The notes below the pieces were generated by a model, which was not told where the DNA came from, did not search any database, and saw only the letters and a program-made list of their open reading frames with translations. From contig RCAB01000293.1 of NCBI GenBank assembly GCA_003640385.1, positions 16,364-80,363 on the forward strand: a stretch of 64,000 bases of DNA. The letters are read 5' to 3'. Made by a program: the position numbers and the translations under genes. Positions 38,101 to 49,104 of the stretch are shown one piece after another (the first letter of the stretch is position 1; each line of letters begins with the position of its first letter). This stretch comes from Setaria digitata (lineage: Eukaryota > Nematoda > Chromadorea > Rhabditida > Setariidae).

Positions 38101-38741
38101 AGTTGGGGAATGTATTGCACAAGGTACGGAAGAGTTTACTGGACATACCAAATTGTGTACCACTTGCCATGGTGTATATATGCTCGACAAAATGTGCTTT
38201 CCACGATTTCTTAATGCGATTAGATGTGACAGTTCAGCTCAAACATCAGGCTGTATTTTTGATAAGATCTCAACACAAGGTATGATTAAATATTATCACA
38301 ATATATCTCACCTTATCTTATCTTAGCATTACGCTACTATTTACAGTCAAATTCCAAATAGTTTACCTATGAAACAAATATAACTAATATGAATATCATG
38401 TGGCATTGCCTATGAAACAAATATAAATATCATGTGGCATTGCCTATGAAACAAATATAAATATCATGTGGCTAACTATTTACAGATTATTGTACTGATT
38501 GGATAATTCTCATTGTAATGAAAAAGAGAATACCTAACGGAAGAAATATTTTTTTCTGTCAAAAATAATTTTGACTGCAGCACATGGTTCATGCTATATG
38601 CGTACACTTACGTTCAAAGTGCTCCGTAACAGAGGAAGTGAAGAATGTCAGGAATGGTATTATGAATACATCCAAGTTCCAACATCCTGTGAATGCGAGC
38701 TTGATGCGGAATCTTTGTTGCTGGATGCTGTTAAACCATGA
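35127..38741 (+). CDS. Secreted precursor with C-terminal cystine-knot-like domain (Trunk/PTTH- or IL-17-like)
   Basis: Eight exons in consistent phase, about 380 residues: 35127-35159, 35415-35523, 35916-35986, 36211-36383 (acceptor 36229 is also possible), 36649-36871, 37318-37498, 38088-38279, 38581-38741 (TGA). Residues 1-27 form a signal-peptide-like hydrophobic start (MPIAIVTLFWKVLLWAPIIL). An acidic, Asn-rich pro-region follows, then basic sites around residues 128-140 (YRRSLKR, CKRYSDK). The C-terminal half carries 13 cysteines: FTCNSVC, CTTC, CFPRFLNAIRC, SGC, GSCYMRTLTFKVLRN, EEC and a final W-x10-C-x-C (WYYEYIQVPTSCEC). The P-x7-C, C-x9-L and W-x10-C-x-C spacings agree with insect PTTH/Trunk ligands as I remember them; the VLR and terminal C-x-C also resemble IL-17. 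Role inferred: secreted signalling ligand. Orthology is not established. AATAAA follows near 39048. Confidence 0.75.
38366..38472. repeat. Three-copy 34-base tandem repeat in an intron
   Basis: Units begin CCTATGAAACAAATATAA at about 38366, 38409 and 38443. The first unit carries a short insertion. It lies in the last intron of the cystine-knot gene. Confidence 0.85.
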
Positions 38742-39731
38742 TGATAATAACAGCAGAAAAGACGACAACGATGGCGATGACGAGACAAGAATGAATTCGA
38801 TGAATAGCAGAAATGTAACAAACAGAAATGATATGATCTGAAACAGATGAAGGAAGGAAAGCACTGTATTTTATTAACAAATGGATTGATCACCTCTTTT
38901 TTTTAACAATGTTATGTTTTAAACCAGCCTTATTTCGTGATCTTTTTTTCATTCCATTGAAATGATACTCTTTAAGTGATATCATATTTCCAAGTATGTA
39001 TAACAAAGTCATGTTGAAATAATATATTCAAATTACCAAACTTTGAAATAAAATCAACAAAGACTAAACTACATTAAATTGATAGCACATTATTAGATCT
39101 ACACAGGAAGTGGAAAAATGATTCACTGGGATAACATTTTTTATCCCCATTAATGTAATTTTAAGAACTAAAAAGTTTCTAAAACTGCTACAAACTACTC
39201 ACAATCAGAAGATTACAGTAACAGTTACGAAGCGATGGAAAGCCCCTTCCTCATCCTATATAGTCAAAATTAATAAGTTATAATTAACAATGAATGTGAA
39301 TAACAACACAACAGAAACATATCTGCATATTTGCTGACGAAAAAGGAAGACACAAAACTGATCAAGCTAAATTCTTCTTGCAGTCACAGAGCTAAATATT
39401 CCTACCGTTTATTTAAGAACAGCGGTATTTGCTTTTATTTGTCAGGTGACCATCTGCTACCGTCCAACGGAACTTTTTCTAACCAATCATCGCAAATCGT
39501 TTTGTTATCCTATAGAAAAAAAAATCATGAAATAATCCAAAAAAAAAAAAAGACATTCAGCTTCAGTACGGAGTAAATGCTTTAATAAGCATGAATGGAC
39601 TTAAAAAACACTTAATTTTTTAANTATTTGCTGACGAAAAAGGAAGACACAAAACTGATCAAGCTAAATTCTTCTTGCAGTCACAGAGCTAAATATTCCT
39701 ACCGTTTATTTAAGAACAGCGGTATTTGCTT
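38742..39731. other. Convergent 3' flanks, partly an assembly duplicate
   Basis: Includes the 3' UTR of the cystine-knot gene (AATAAA near 39048). From about 39328 it includes the first copy of the duplicated segment described separately. Confidence 0.6.
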
Positions 39732-39919
39732 TTATTTGTCAGGTGACCATCTGCTACCGTCCAACGGAACTTTTTCTAACCAATCATCGCAAATCGTTTT
39801 GTTATCCTATAGAAAAAAAAATCGTGAAATAATCCAAAAAAAAAAAGACATTCAGCTTCAGTATGGAGTAAATGCTTTAATAAGCATGAATGGACTTAAA
39901 AAACACTTAATTTTTTAAG
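39328..39919. repeat. Approximately 295-base duplication around single N (39624)
   Basis: 39328-39623 is repeated at 39625-39918 with only a few differences (CATGAA versus CGTGAA, length of an A run, CGGAG versus TGGAG). The last exon of the beta-propeller-like gene is present in both copies (about 39435-39509 and 39732-39806). Confidence 0.9.
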
Positions 39920-41953
39920 GTTTAAAAAAAAAAACATACTTTATCAAGCACAATCCCTGAGCAAGCTATAAGAGCCATGTCATCATAAACCACGAAAGAA
40001 TTCCCTAAATAAGCATCAATCTTTGCAGCCATACGAACAAACTCTCCACCCTGAGTGAACTGCTGGATACGGCCTGTTTTATCCAAAACAAGGATATCAC
40101 TTCCATATCTGGAAAAACAATATCGGAGTAGCAAAAGCAAAAGCAAAAGTCCAACAGAAGTTTTGGTGTCATAACAATTTTAGATGTCTGATTCTAAATA
40201 CCAACTGCATTACATATCCCGCAGTAACGTTCGAAGAATTGAACGTGGAAATGCTTCGTTCGGCCTTATGAATTAAATGAATTTAAAAGAAAAGAATCAC
40301 CTAAGTATTTGATGAATTTTCGTTTTTACTATGTACGAAAAATATAAAGTACAAAACTAGGAAGTGGTGGAATGACGCAAAACGGACAAACAAATTAACA
40401 GAAAATTTAAGAAATCTAAATATTAAAAAGAAAAAAAAAACTTGCTTCTGTATTGAAAGAGGAAAAAATATCTGTCCATCCTCTCTTCCTTCTTCGCTGA
40501 AACTTCTGATTGGTTTACCTTTCTCTATGTTGATCAGTTGAAGAAATTGCCTGCAAAATGATAGTTTAACGAACTATGATTATATTAACTAGATTATTTC
40601 ACTGCCGAATTAGGCAATCACTTGAACTACTTTGTTTTTTTTTTTTACATTTCGAAACATAGCGTGATGTTCCTTGGACGACTAGTTCAAAAGCAAAGCA
40701 TTATAATCTATATGATAATGATGAAAAATAACACGAAATAAATCCTGTAAATAAATCAGAAGATTGCAGCTACCAAAACACCAGCTGATCTAACCTAGAA
40801 ACTGGCGCAGGATTGCTTTAAATATTTGCTACCAGAAATTTTTCTAAAAAATGAATATCTATGACCAATATCATAATCAAATGAAAAAAAAAATCATAAA
40901 ATTAACCTAGAATACATATTTATAGGCAAAGAACAAGTTGAGACGACTAGCAGGTCACTGGATAGGGCACACAATGTTTGGAATGCGTATTCATCTTCAG
41001 ATATTAATTCATTCCAATAACTTGGACAACAGACATCAGTGCTATAAAATAAAAAGAGGTACATCATAATATTTCAAATATAAGTGGAGATTCTAACAAT
41101 TTTTAAGAAAAAGAACCTTAATTGAAATGAAGACCTTTTTTTTCTGCCAATTCCAATACTTCTTAACTTACTTATAAATTATGGAATCATCGTTTTCTAT
41201 TCGTTTGGTTAGAAACAATTCACCACCATCATTCACGCTTAAGCTTTGTATTTTACCATCAAGGAACTGTTCGTTGATCGTCTCGCCCTCCAGTGTCAAC
41301 ATTTTTAGCAATGTTAAACCTGATCTGTATTCCGAATACGCATAAATTATCTACAACGGTAAAAGGAAAACTCAGTGGTGCGAAAGTTCATAGAGATTCT
41401 TGAAATAACATAGCAACATCTAGAGATTTTCCTTGAATGATCTTATTGACAACAAAGAGTATAATTTCAAAGAAAGTGTTACTTACTTTATTTTCATGAC
41501 GTGTCACCTGACAAAACGGTTCAGCTTTTTTAGCGGAATCGTTTTTTTCCTGGAAAAGAAGCTGACCGAACCGATCCATTTTGAATAAGCCTCCCTTGGT
41601 TGCTACCCATATATTTTGCTGATTATCAACACAAATGCTTAAAAAAATGACAATAAAATTGGGTAGAAAAGAAACGATAATTTAAAAAGAAAAAAAAAAA
41701 AACCATGTTATACGTGATGAATTCTGCAGCTAAATGTATGCTTTAAAAAAGCAAATAAATAAGCTAAAAATAGCAAGAGAAATAATGTAATTTGTTCAAT
41801 GTAATCAGTTTTCTAATAATTCCTACAATTTCAGGAAAGAAATCATTTTAAACTAACTAACCCATATGGTATTCGTGCACCAAGTGGTGTTAAATGTACA
41901 AACATTTCTTCGAGACGTTGATGATTAGCAGTGTGTGATGGTGCCTCTGTCAT
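39732..41953 (-). CDS. Beta-propeller-like (NHL/WD-type) protein, unrecognised
   Basis: Seven exons in consistent phase, 283 residues: 41862-41953 (ATG 41951-41953), 41487-41637, 41172-41350, 40907-41041, 40214-40264, 39940-40108, 39732-39806 (TAA). The protein shows repeated blade-like segments: GARIPYGICVDNQQNIWVAT followed by KGGLFKMDRFGQ, then KIQSLSVNDGGELFLTKR, LCALSSDLLVVSTC, and SDILVLDKTGRIQQFTQGGE with FVVYDDMALIACSG. This alternation of hydrophobic strands and G-x-hydrophobic turns resembles NHL repeats. No RING, B-box, signal peptide or membrane helix is seen. Function unknown. A TTTAG lies about 12 bases before the ATG, so the transcript may be trans-spliced. The last exon is duplicated by an assembly join; only the proximal copy is used in this model. 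Confidence 0.7.
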
Positions 41954-43219
41954 ATTGTGATCCGCTAAATCATACTGTTCTTATAATTGCAAAGTAATAA
42001 ATGCCATAAAATGAATGTGTAAATGAGAAATTCGAATATCAAATATGTAATAGTGCATTAATTGATGCTATTCGAAATATGAAATTTTTAAAAATTTGTA
42101 ATCTTCTCTTCGTTTTTCCACTGATATTTTCAATCCATAACAGTTATTTCTTTGCAAAACTTTTTTTTATTAATCATTAATCTTTCATCCCAATCATTTT
42201 GCTCTCTCCAATTACCCTCATATCAATATTTCCTTTCAATTAATCTCAGATGTCTTTTTTCCTGAACATAAGCACTCAATCAGGATACCAAACCCACACC
42301 AGTTCTTCAGCTCCCTTGTATTAATCCTTCATTCATACGACCGACAATCCAACTTCATCCGTAACAAATCATTTAAGCTCCGGAACTGACTGAATATCTA
42401 AATTGTGAATTAGAAGAAAACAGAAAACAACTTTTGACCGGAAACCGATATTCGGTATGAGATATCGTAGCAGTGTTGCAGCACTTCTCTGTACTGCTGT
42501 TTATAATTATAACGAAATTCATTAAAATTAAATCAAGGAATGCATACGTCTGAATTATACAGCACTGTGCATGCTGCATACATGCTTAATCAATAAACAT
42601 GCAATTGTAACTTTCATTAGCATACTGCATGCATTTCTCAAAGCCTTTACAATTTCCAATCACAATTACATGCTACTTATTTTTTTTTATTCAGTGAATT
42701 GTCATATAAAAATGTAAATTTCTCGAGGAGCAGACATTTTCCAGAAAAATATCCGGAAAGTGTGGCTGCATAAGTCATAATTTGTCGTGATCGGCTGATA
42801 TTTTACCATTGATCAGGCTAGCGATTTCCTCATTTGTATTTATCACTATTCCTATCACTGTTATCATTAACACTATTATTATCAATGTAGTTATCATCAG
42901 TTATCATTTTATAACCGCTCTCTTCATCATCCTTAATGTACCGTTACTGGTTATTATCATTTTACACCTATTAATGCGCAATTATGATAACTATTGCTGT
43001 TTCACGACTTCCATTATATGTTATTTAGAATCATTATTGCTTCAACACTTTTCTAAAAATTAAATATTTTTGAATCTTGAAGTTTTTAATTAACTGATCT
43101 AGTCTGCTACTTTATAAGAATAGCGAATAGCGTTTAAATTTGGAGTTTTGAACCGGATGGATTTATTAAATTCTGAACATTCATTGTATAATGAATACTT
43201 CTGCTAAATGATACTTTAG
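41954..43219. other. Divergent intergenic region
   Basis: Shared upstream region of the minus-strand beta-propeller-like gene and the plus-strand 774-residue gene. An 84-codon ORF at 42809-43063 is low-complexity Ile/Val-rich and not supported. Confidence 0.5.
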
Positions 43220-43222
43220 ATG
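43215..43222 (+). promoter_or_regulatory. Probable spliced-leader acceptor directly abutting the start codon
   Basis: TACTTTAG ends at 43219 and the ATG is at 43220-43222, leaving a 5' UTR of zero bases after trans-splicing, a pattern known in nematodes. Confidence 0.55.
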
Positions 43223-43537
43223 GCAGAAGATGGGAAAAACGTAAGTGATGATATGTCAAGCCTTCTAAATGCAGCCGAGAAATGGGCCAATGAAAAAATA
43301 TACGATTCTCACCCGAATAATTTAGATGATCCACATTCTTATGTTAGATTTAATTCTTCCAAGTGGAAATTTAGTCAAGCTTAATTTTTTATCAAGGCTA
43401 GCAGTTAAGACTAAAGAGCATATATGGAATGAATAATAGCCGGAAAGAGTCAACAAATGATAAATCTAATATGCATAGTTTCAATCTAGTCTATCACAGA
43501 TTAAGCATGCTTCGAGAGCGGAAGTTATAACAAATTC

Positions 43538-43573
<36 letters not shown>

Positions 43574-46500
43574 AAAATAAAAGTTAATAACAACATTTTT
43601 CAGCCAGTTTACGTACCAATTGAAGAGGTTGCTCGAGAAGTTGCGCTAAAAATTTGTCAAATTTATAATTGGAATCCTGAAACTGGAGCTGATAGTCGAC
43701 TTCCGGAGCAAAATGCTGGTGATATAATGACTCCTTATCATCTGTCACTACCTTTGTGCAATACTCCTGACAATACTGCTATTCTTTCGACATCGAAATT
43801 GGAAGGGAATGCATCGACTATGACGCCAAATAGTTCCATATCAACAATGCAACAGCAGAGACATCGATCAGTGATTGAATTATCAGCAGCAAACAAACAT
43901 ATTCTAAATAAAACATTCATTATAAGAGGGAATGCTACGAAGAAGCATATAATGAAGGAATCAGGAGCATCTGATCGACTTGCGCAGAAGAATGCTTCAT
44001 CGAATGAAACGGATTCTTCTGCTCAAAGTATCTCGTTGAATGATAAAACTTCAGCTTTATTTGAAGCCGAAAAATGTAACATTTCCCGCTTCATTGAGCA
44101 GAACGGAAATAAAATATCTAATTCAGATGGGAGTTCTGAAAATAAGGAAAAGAAGCTTGTCTCTGATGCATGTGAAAAATCGCTTATAAATCCTGTTTTG
44201 CAAAATCCTCTTTCTTCACTAGCGGTTATCAATTATCAGCAAATTCATGATAATAATTTTATCACCAAAGTTTCTGATACGAAATCGCAATTGCTTACCA
44301 CTGATGATCCTAAGTGGAAAGATTTCAATACTCGAATTTCAACAGCTAACGAAAATATCGGTAATGTTTCGGTTGGAAAAGATGCTAAAACTGAAACGAT
44401 TGTTGAAGTTATGCCATCATCCCTGTTATCCTCGTCAGATGGACCAGTGAAAGAGGATGAACGAGAAAGTGATGCTCTAAAAGCAGTTGCAAATGACACA
44501 TTATTAATGCCAATTAACAATGCTACATCACAAAAGTTTCGTAATTCTTGCACTGAAAATGAGAAAAATTCATCAACCAACAAAACAATGGAAATATTTT
44601 TTTCATCTGCACCTTCCCAAAGTGATCCAATAAATGATATCGATGACAAGAATCATATTTCGGTAGCCGAATTGGAGGAAAAATTGCGCCGCTTACAAAT
44701 TCGCAATACTTCATCTTCATCAGTACGGAAATTAAGAAACCAGCATTCTGCTGCTACTGACAGCACGACAGGTACAAAGAGGCTAACAGTAGCCAAAAAA
44801 CCATTTATTAGCCGTGAGAACTTTAAAAATAGTGCTTTGATTACGCCATCAAGGAGTGCTAGCAGTGTGCAAACGGAACCAATTGGAGATATTAGTAGTA
44901 GCAAGAGATACGCAAATGTCGAATTATCAGTGCAGAAGTTGTTAAGAACTGGTAGCAAGCAAACAGATTCAACGGTCAACGTGATGGATGGAAGTTTCGT
45001 TACGGAGAATCAAACGTAGGTTTATTAACCATTGAAAATTATGATTAATATCAATTCAAGCTTAAACATTCGAATAGAATGATTTGGTTAGTTTAAGAAT
45101 ATATCCACGGACTTTTAAATTGCTGCTTTAAATGATGGAAATATTTAAAATTCACTGAAATCTTAAAATCTTCAAAAATTTTGCACTTAAAATCTGTAAC
45201 TATTATTTGCGTTTGTTTGTACTAAAAAAAAAAAAATCACTTATGCAAATTTCCAAAAATGGAATCAATTGCTTTGGTGTGAGAAATATTTACCTAAATA
45301 TGCATTTTAATTTTCATGGAAAATTCTCGAATTTCAGAACAGTTGTTGACAGTATTTCTTTGCCATTCGAGAATGCGATACCTGAAAGAAAGTATATTGA
45401 CAGGACTGTCCAGACGGATGAAGCAAAGCAAATTCTATAACTATTAGAATATATTCATAGTTTGAGCTAGTTAAAATCTCGAAGCTTCAAATTTGAAGCG
45501 AAAAATTTTCGAAATTTTGATTAACTCTAGTACTTTTTAAAATTATTTTATTCATCAATTAACCCTAGTTTTTTAATTACGTTATTGAACAAAATTTATT
45601 GATGAAATCAAATAAACCGATATTGAACAAATGATTCAGTTATTTAAAAACCTTTGATTGAGTTTTGTTCAAAACTAATTATTGCTAATTAAAACTATTG
45701 AAAAATTCCAGATCCATCGGATTTGATACTTCATTATTAGCAATGAAGAAACACAGTGAAGATACTACTATGGAGCAGGTAACAACTCGAAATGTTACCT
45801 GTGGAAAAAGTAAGCATTAGACGAACATCCTTACACTGATATGATTACATTGAGTGTTAATAATCAATTTTTTTTGGCGAAAAAAAAGTTGAAAAAAAAA
45901 GAGAAAAAAAAGAATTTTTTTTGCCTTTTTAATGCCATATTTAATGAAAATTTTTTGGTTGATAAGGTTGAACTATTGCCAATGTGAGGAGAAAATGAGA
46001 AGTGAATAAAATTTAAGGATCATATCTGCTGGATGAGCCAATTAAGTTTTTCAACTATATGACTTCGCCAACACGGCGAAGATCATTGCTCACTCCACGA
46101 AGTACCACAAGTTTTAATATTTCAACAAAATCTGCAACAAATAGTAACACTCTTCGACGGCGAACAATTCGTGAAACCGTATACTCAACTCCAACAGTAA
46201 CAGTTAATAATCATTCATTTCATCTAAAATTTCTTTAAATGATAATACAATAATTATATTATTATCTAGAAAAATAGAAAGAAAAAGAAAAAATTATTTA
46301 TTAAAATAAAAGCTTCTGAATGCTGCGAAGTATCAGAAATCATTATCATAATCTAATGAAGATTTTGATCATATTTCATGACATTTAGATTATGTTATTA
46401 GATAAGGATAAAATTTAACGTAAGTTCTCGAATTACTGCAAAATTTTTTCTAAGCTTCTACTGTTAATTTGCAAAGCATGCAAAAATGATGATAACGTGT

Positions 46501-47549
46501 TGATGAAGTTCGCCATCCTAATCATTATATCTGTTCCATAATCATATCTTGTCATCGAATGGGACCACTAAAATTGATAAAAGATAATTTAGCATAAGTT
46601 TATACGCAATGCATCTACCAAAGCATCAGACGCTAAGCAACTTCCAAAATTAATCCATTCGATACGATCCATAAATCCATCGAAAAAACCAAACGAATTA
46701 CCGCTGGAAAATCGCGCATCCCGTCTGAAGGCTGAATATTTAGCAAAGCAACGAGCCGAAAGAGATAATGGTTTTTTGAAATTATTAAATTAAATAACTT
46801 CATATAAATCATTTGAAAATGTAATTCATTGAAATTGAAGTCATAACTGTTTCAAACTTCATCATCTTTTTTTTTCTTTTTTTAAATATAACTTCATTTT
46901 TTGGCAAAGAAAACATTCTGATAAACTGATAAACATCTCACTGTCTTCTAATACTAATTCAATCAAATAAAATAATGAACAGCAAAGTCTGTAATGCATG
47001 TGCGCAAGCGCTAAGTTATATGATTCTGGCTAAAGTTATCACAGATATTTGCATTTCAGTGATTAAATCATGTTAAAAATCCGATGAGCATATTATTGGT
47101 TCACTACTGATAGGCTGATATCAAAAATTGAGTTTTCCATTTAGTTCTTTCAATCATTAAGTTTTATAGAAATTATTATTGCAGCAGCGAAATCAAAGAT
47201 GAACGCAAAATTAACACCTGTAATAACTGGCCGTTTATCAGTGATAGAAAAAAGGTAAGTTAAAAAGAAGAAAATTTTCAATACTTTAATTGAATACCCT
47301 CGAGAAGTAATCAAAAAAAAAGAAAAATAATCTTGCAGTTTACCGTCGATGTACAATCATTTTGTGAAGTCGAATAATATCAAGAAATCAAATATAGGAT
47401 CGGACTCAAAAGTTAATAGGAATTCGAATGACTTTGGACGAAGTGTTTTGTTATCAATTAACGAAGTGTCACCGATTCCTAATGAAAAGTGTACACATAA
47501 AGAAAAAAATTTGGAAGTCATTTGGAATATGAAATCGAATAGTTATTAA
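43220..47549 (+). CDS. Large Ser/Asn-rich, mostly disordered protein, unrecognised
   Basis: Eight exons in consistent phase, 774 residues: 43220-43342, 43604-45015 (a 470-codon exon), 45338-45391, 45712-45809, 46018-46196, 46593-46770, 47185-47254, 47339-47549 (TAA). The N-terminus (MAEDGKNVSDDMSSLLNAAE, then VPIEEVAREVALKICQIYNW) is short and possibly helical. The following 400 residues are Ser/Asn/Thr/Lys-rich with few hydrophobic clusters. A short helix with charged repeats (VAELEEKLRRLQIR) begins near residue 400. The C-terminal quarter is basic with TP/SP-type phosphorylation-like sites (TSPTRRRSLLTPRST) and a charged helix (RASRLKAEYLAKQRAERD). No signal peptide or membrane segment. Composition fits a nuclear or microtubule-associated protein, but I do not recognise a family and assign no function. 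The exon 2 acceptor at 43603 follows a long poly-A tract. Confidence 0.75.
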
Positions 47550-49104
47550 ATTACGGGAAAGAAAAACTAAAAAAGTTCTTATGCAAAAATCGTTTTGAAT
47601 TTTTGATTAATTCCATTTCATTACTAAAAATTAAAAAATAAAAGAAAATGAATATTTCAATTATAAACTGTTTTCTTTCAATGGGAAATTAGAATTTCAT
47701 TTTATTATTGCTTTCAGTAAGTTGAATTAAATGGTATTTTCCAAAGAATTATTATAATTTCTATCTTCAGCTACTAATTACTGGCATTATTTATGTTTAC
47801 AATGGAGCATATTCAGTTATTTATTGATTGTACTATAATTAACTTACGCATTATGCTGGTCTGTTTAATAAACTTATATGTTTACCTGATTAATGCTCAT
47901 TCACCAATTAATTTACGAAATAATGTATTCATCCTTGGTTATTTATTTATTTATTTGTTGTCCCATTAATTTGCCCGTTCATTTGTTGACTTAATTACCT
48001 ACTAATTTCTTCTTTCATCCACATTAAATTCTCTTTCTAACTTACCATTCTAATCAGTTGCTTATTTACTAATTTATTCATTCATTTCTTAGTTTCNTTC
48101 TAACTTACCATTCTAATCAGTTGCTTATTTACTAATTTATTCATTCATTTCTTAGTTTCACTAAATATTCATTTATCAGACCACTTACTATTCACCAACC
48201 ACTCATTTACTCATTGACTTACAATCTAATTTAAAAGTTCGCTACTAAACATAATTACTAATTCATTTGATCGTTTCGTAAAGGCTTCATTTGGTTGTCA
48301 TCTTTCATATTTGCTAACTCAATTACCGATTTACTTGTTTATAAGTACCTATTCGCATTCATTAACCTATTAACTCAGTAATTTTGACTCATCATTATTT
48401 ACACTCTTATTTACTTTTTATTATTCATGAATTAATTGTTGACTTATTTACCCATCAACTTACTGAATTAATTATTACTGTTATTAGCCACTTCATTTAT
48501 CAAACTGTTAGTTTTGCTAATTGAAAGGAAATTAAAAATAATATTCTTCTTGATATTTGCAAAAGGTAATTAAAAAAAAAAAATGATCATTTTGTTAAGA
48601 AGCAGTGATGAGAAATTCGGCCAAATTCTAGAACCAATTTTAGCGAATTCAAATTTAAAACTGAAATATTTGAATGTTCCCATTAGCACGTAACCTTTAA
48701 TTTCGCATGTAATTTCCAATATTGCACGTAATCTCATTCACATAATGACTGTCCGATGGGAAGGGTCGGCAGGTGCTTGGGTGACGATGTTTTTCTGTGT
48801 TTTCTCGCGGTTTTTCCCTTAGCAAAAAATTATCATCGTTATCACTAATGTTTATGCAACATGTATCACATACTGATAAAGTGTTACCACGTTACTTATT
48901 TCACGCTCTTGTGTAGTTTTAAATGCTTGTACGTATTTTATCTACGCCTATGTACGACGCATATTCGTTTTATTCAAATTTTCTTATCAGTGAAATAGCA
49001 TGTGGATAGCATGTGGCGTTTTCTTCTCACGTATCTTCTAAATATGTGATTTTATCATATTTTATCATATCAGGTTGTGTGTACGAACAAACATACGACG
49101 TGAA
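47550..49104. other. Intergenic stretch with degenerate ACTAATT/TTCATT repeats
   Basis: From about 47770 to 48500 the DNA is a loose repetition of short words such as TACTAATT, TTATTCATT and CTTAC. It contains one N-join (48097) with about 63-base duplicated flanks (48034-48096 and 48098-48160). No exon supported. A TATCAG acceptor-like site at about 49067-49073 precedes the PROM-1 start. Confidence 0.55.
48034..48160. repeat. Duplicated flanks around single N (48097)
   Basis: About 63 bases before the N are repeated exactly after it. Probable unmerged contig overlap. Confidence 0.9.

Noticed and set aside
40520..40554. Possible 32-base exon in the beta-propeller-like gene
   Set aside because: Inclusion shifts the frame. 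Direct joining of 40907 to 40264 keeps phase and gives a sensible protein; it could only be a poison exon.
43571..43603. ATG at 43571 as the start of the long ORF
   Set aside because: It directly follows a long poly-A run and lies before a good TTTTTCAG acceptor; the exon from 43220 joins in phase.
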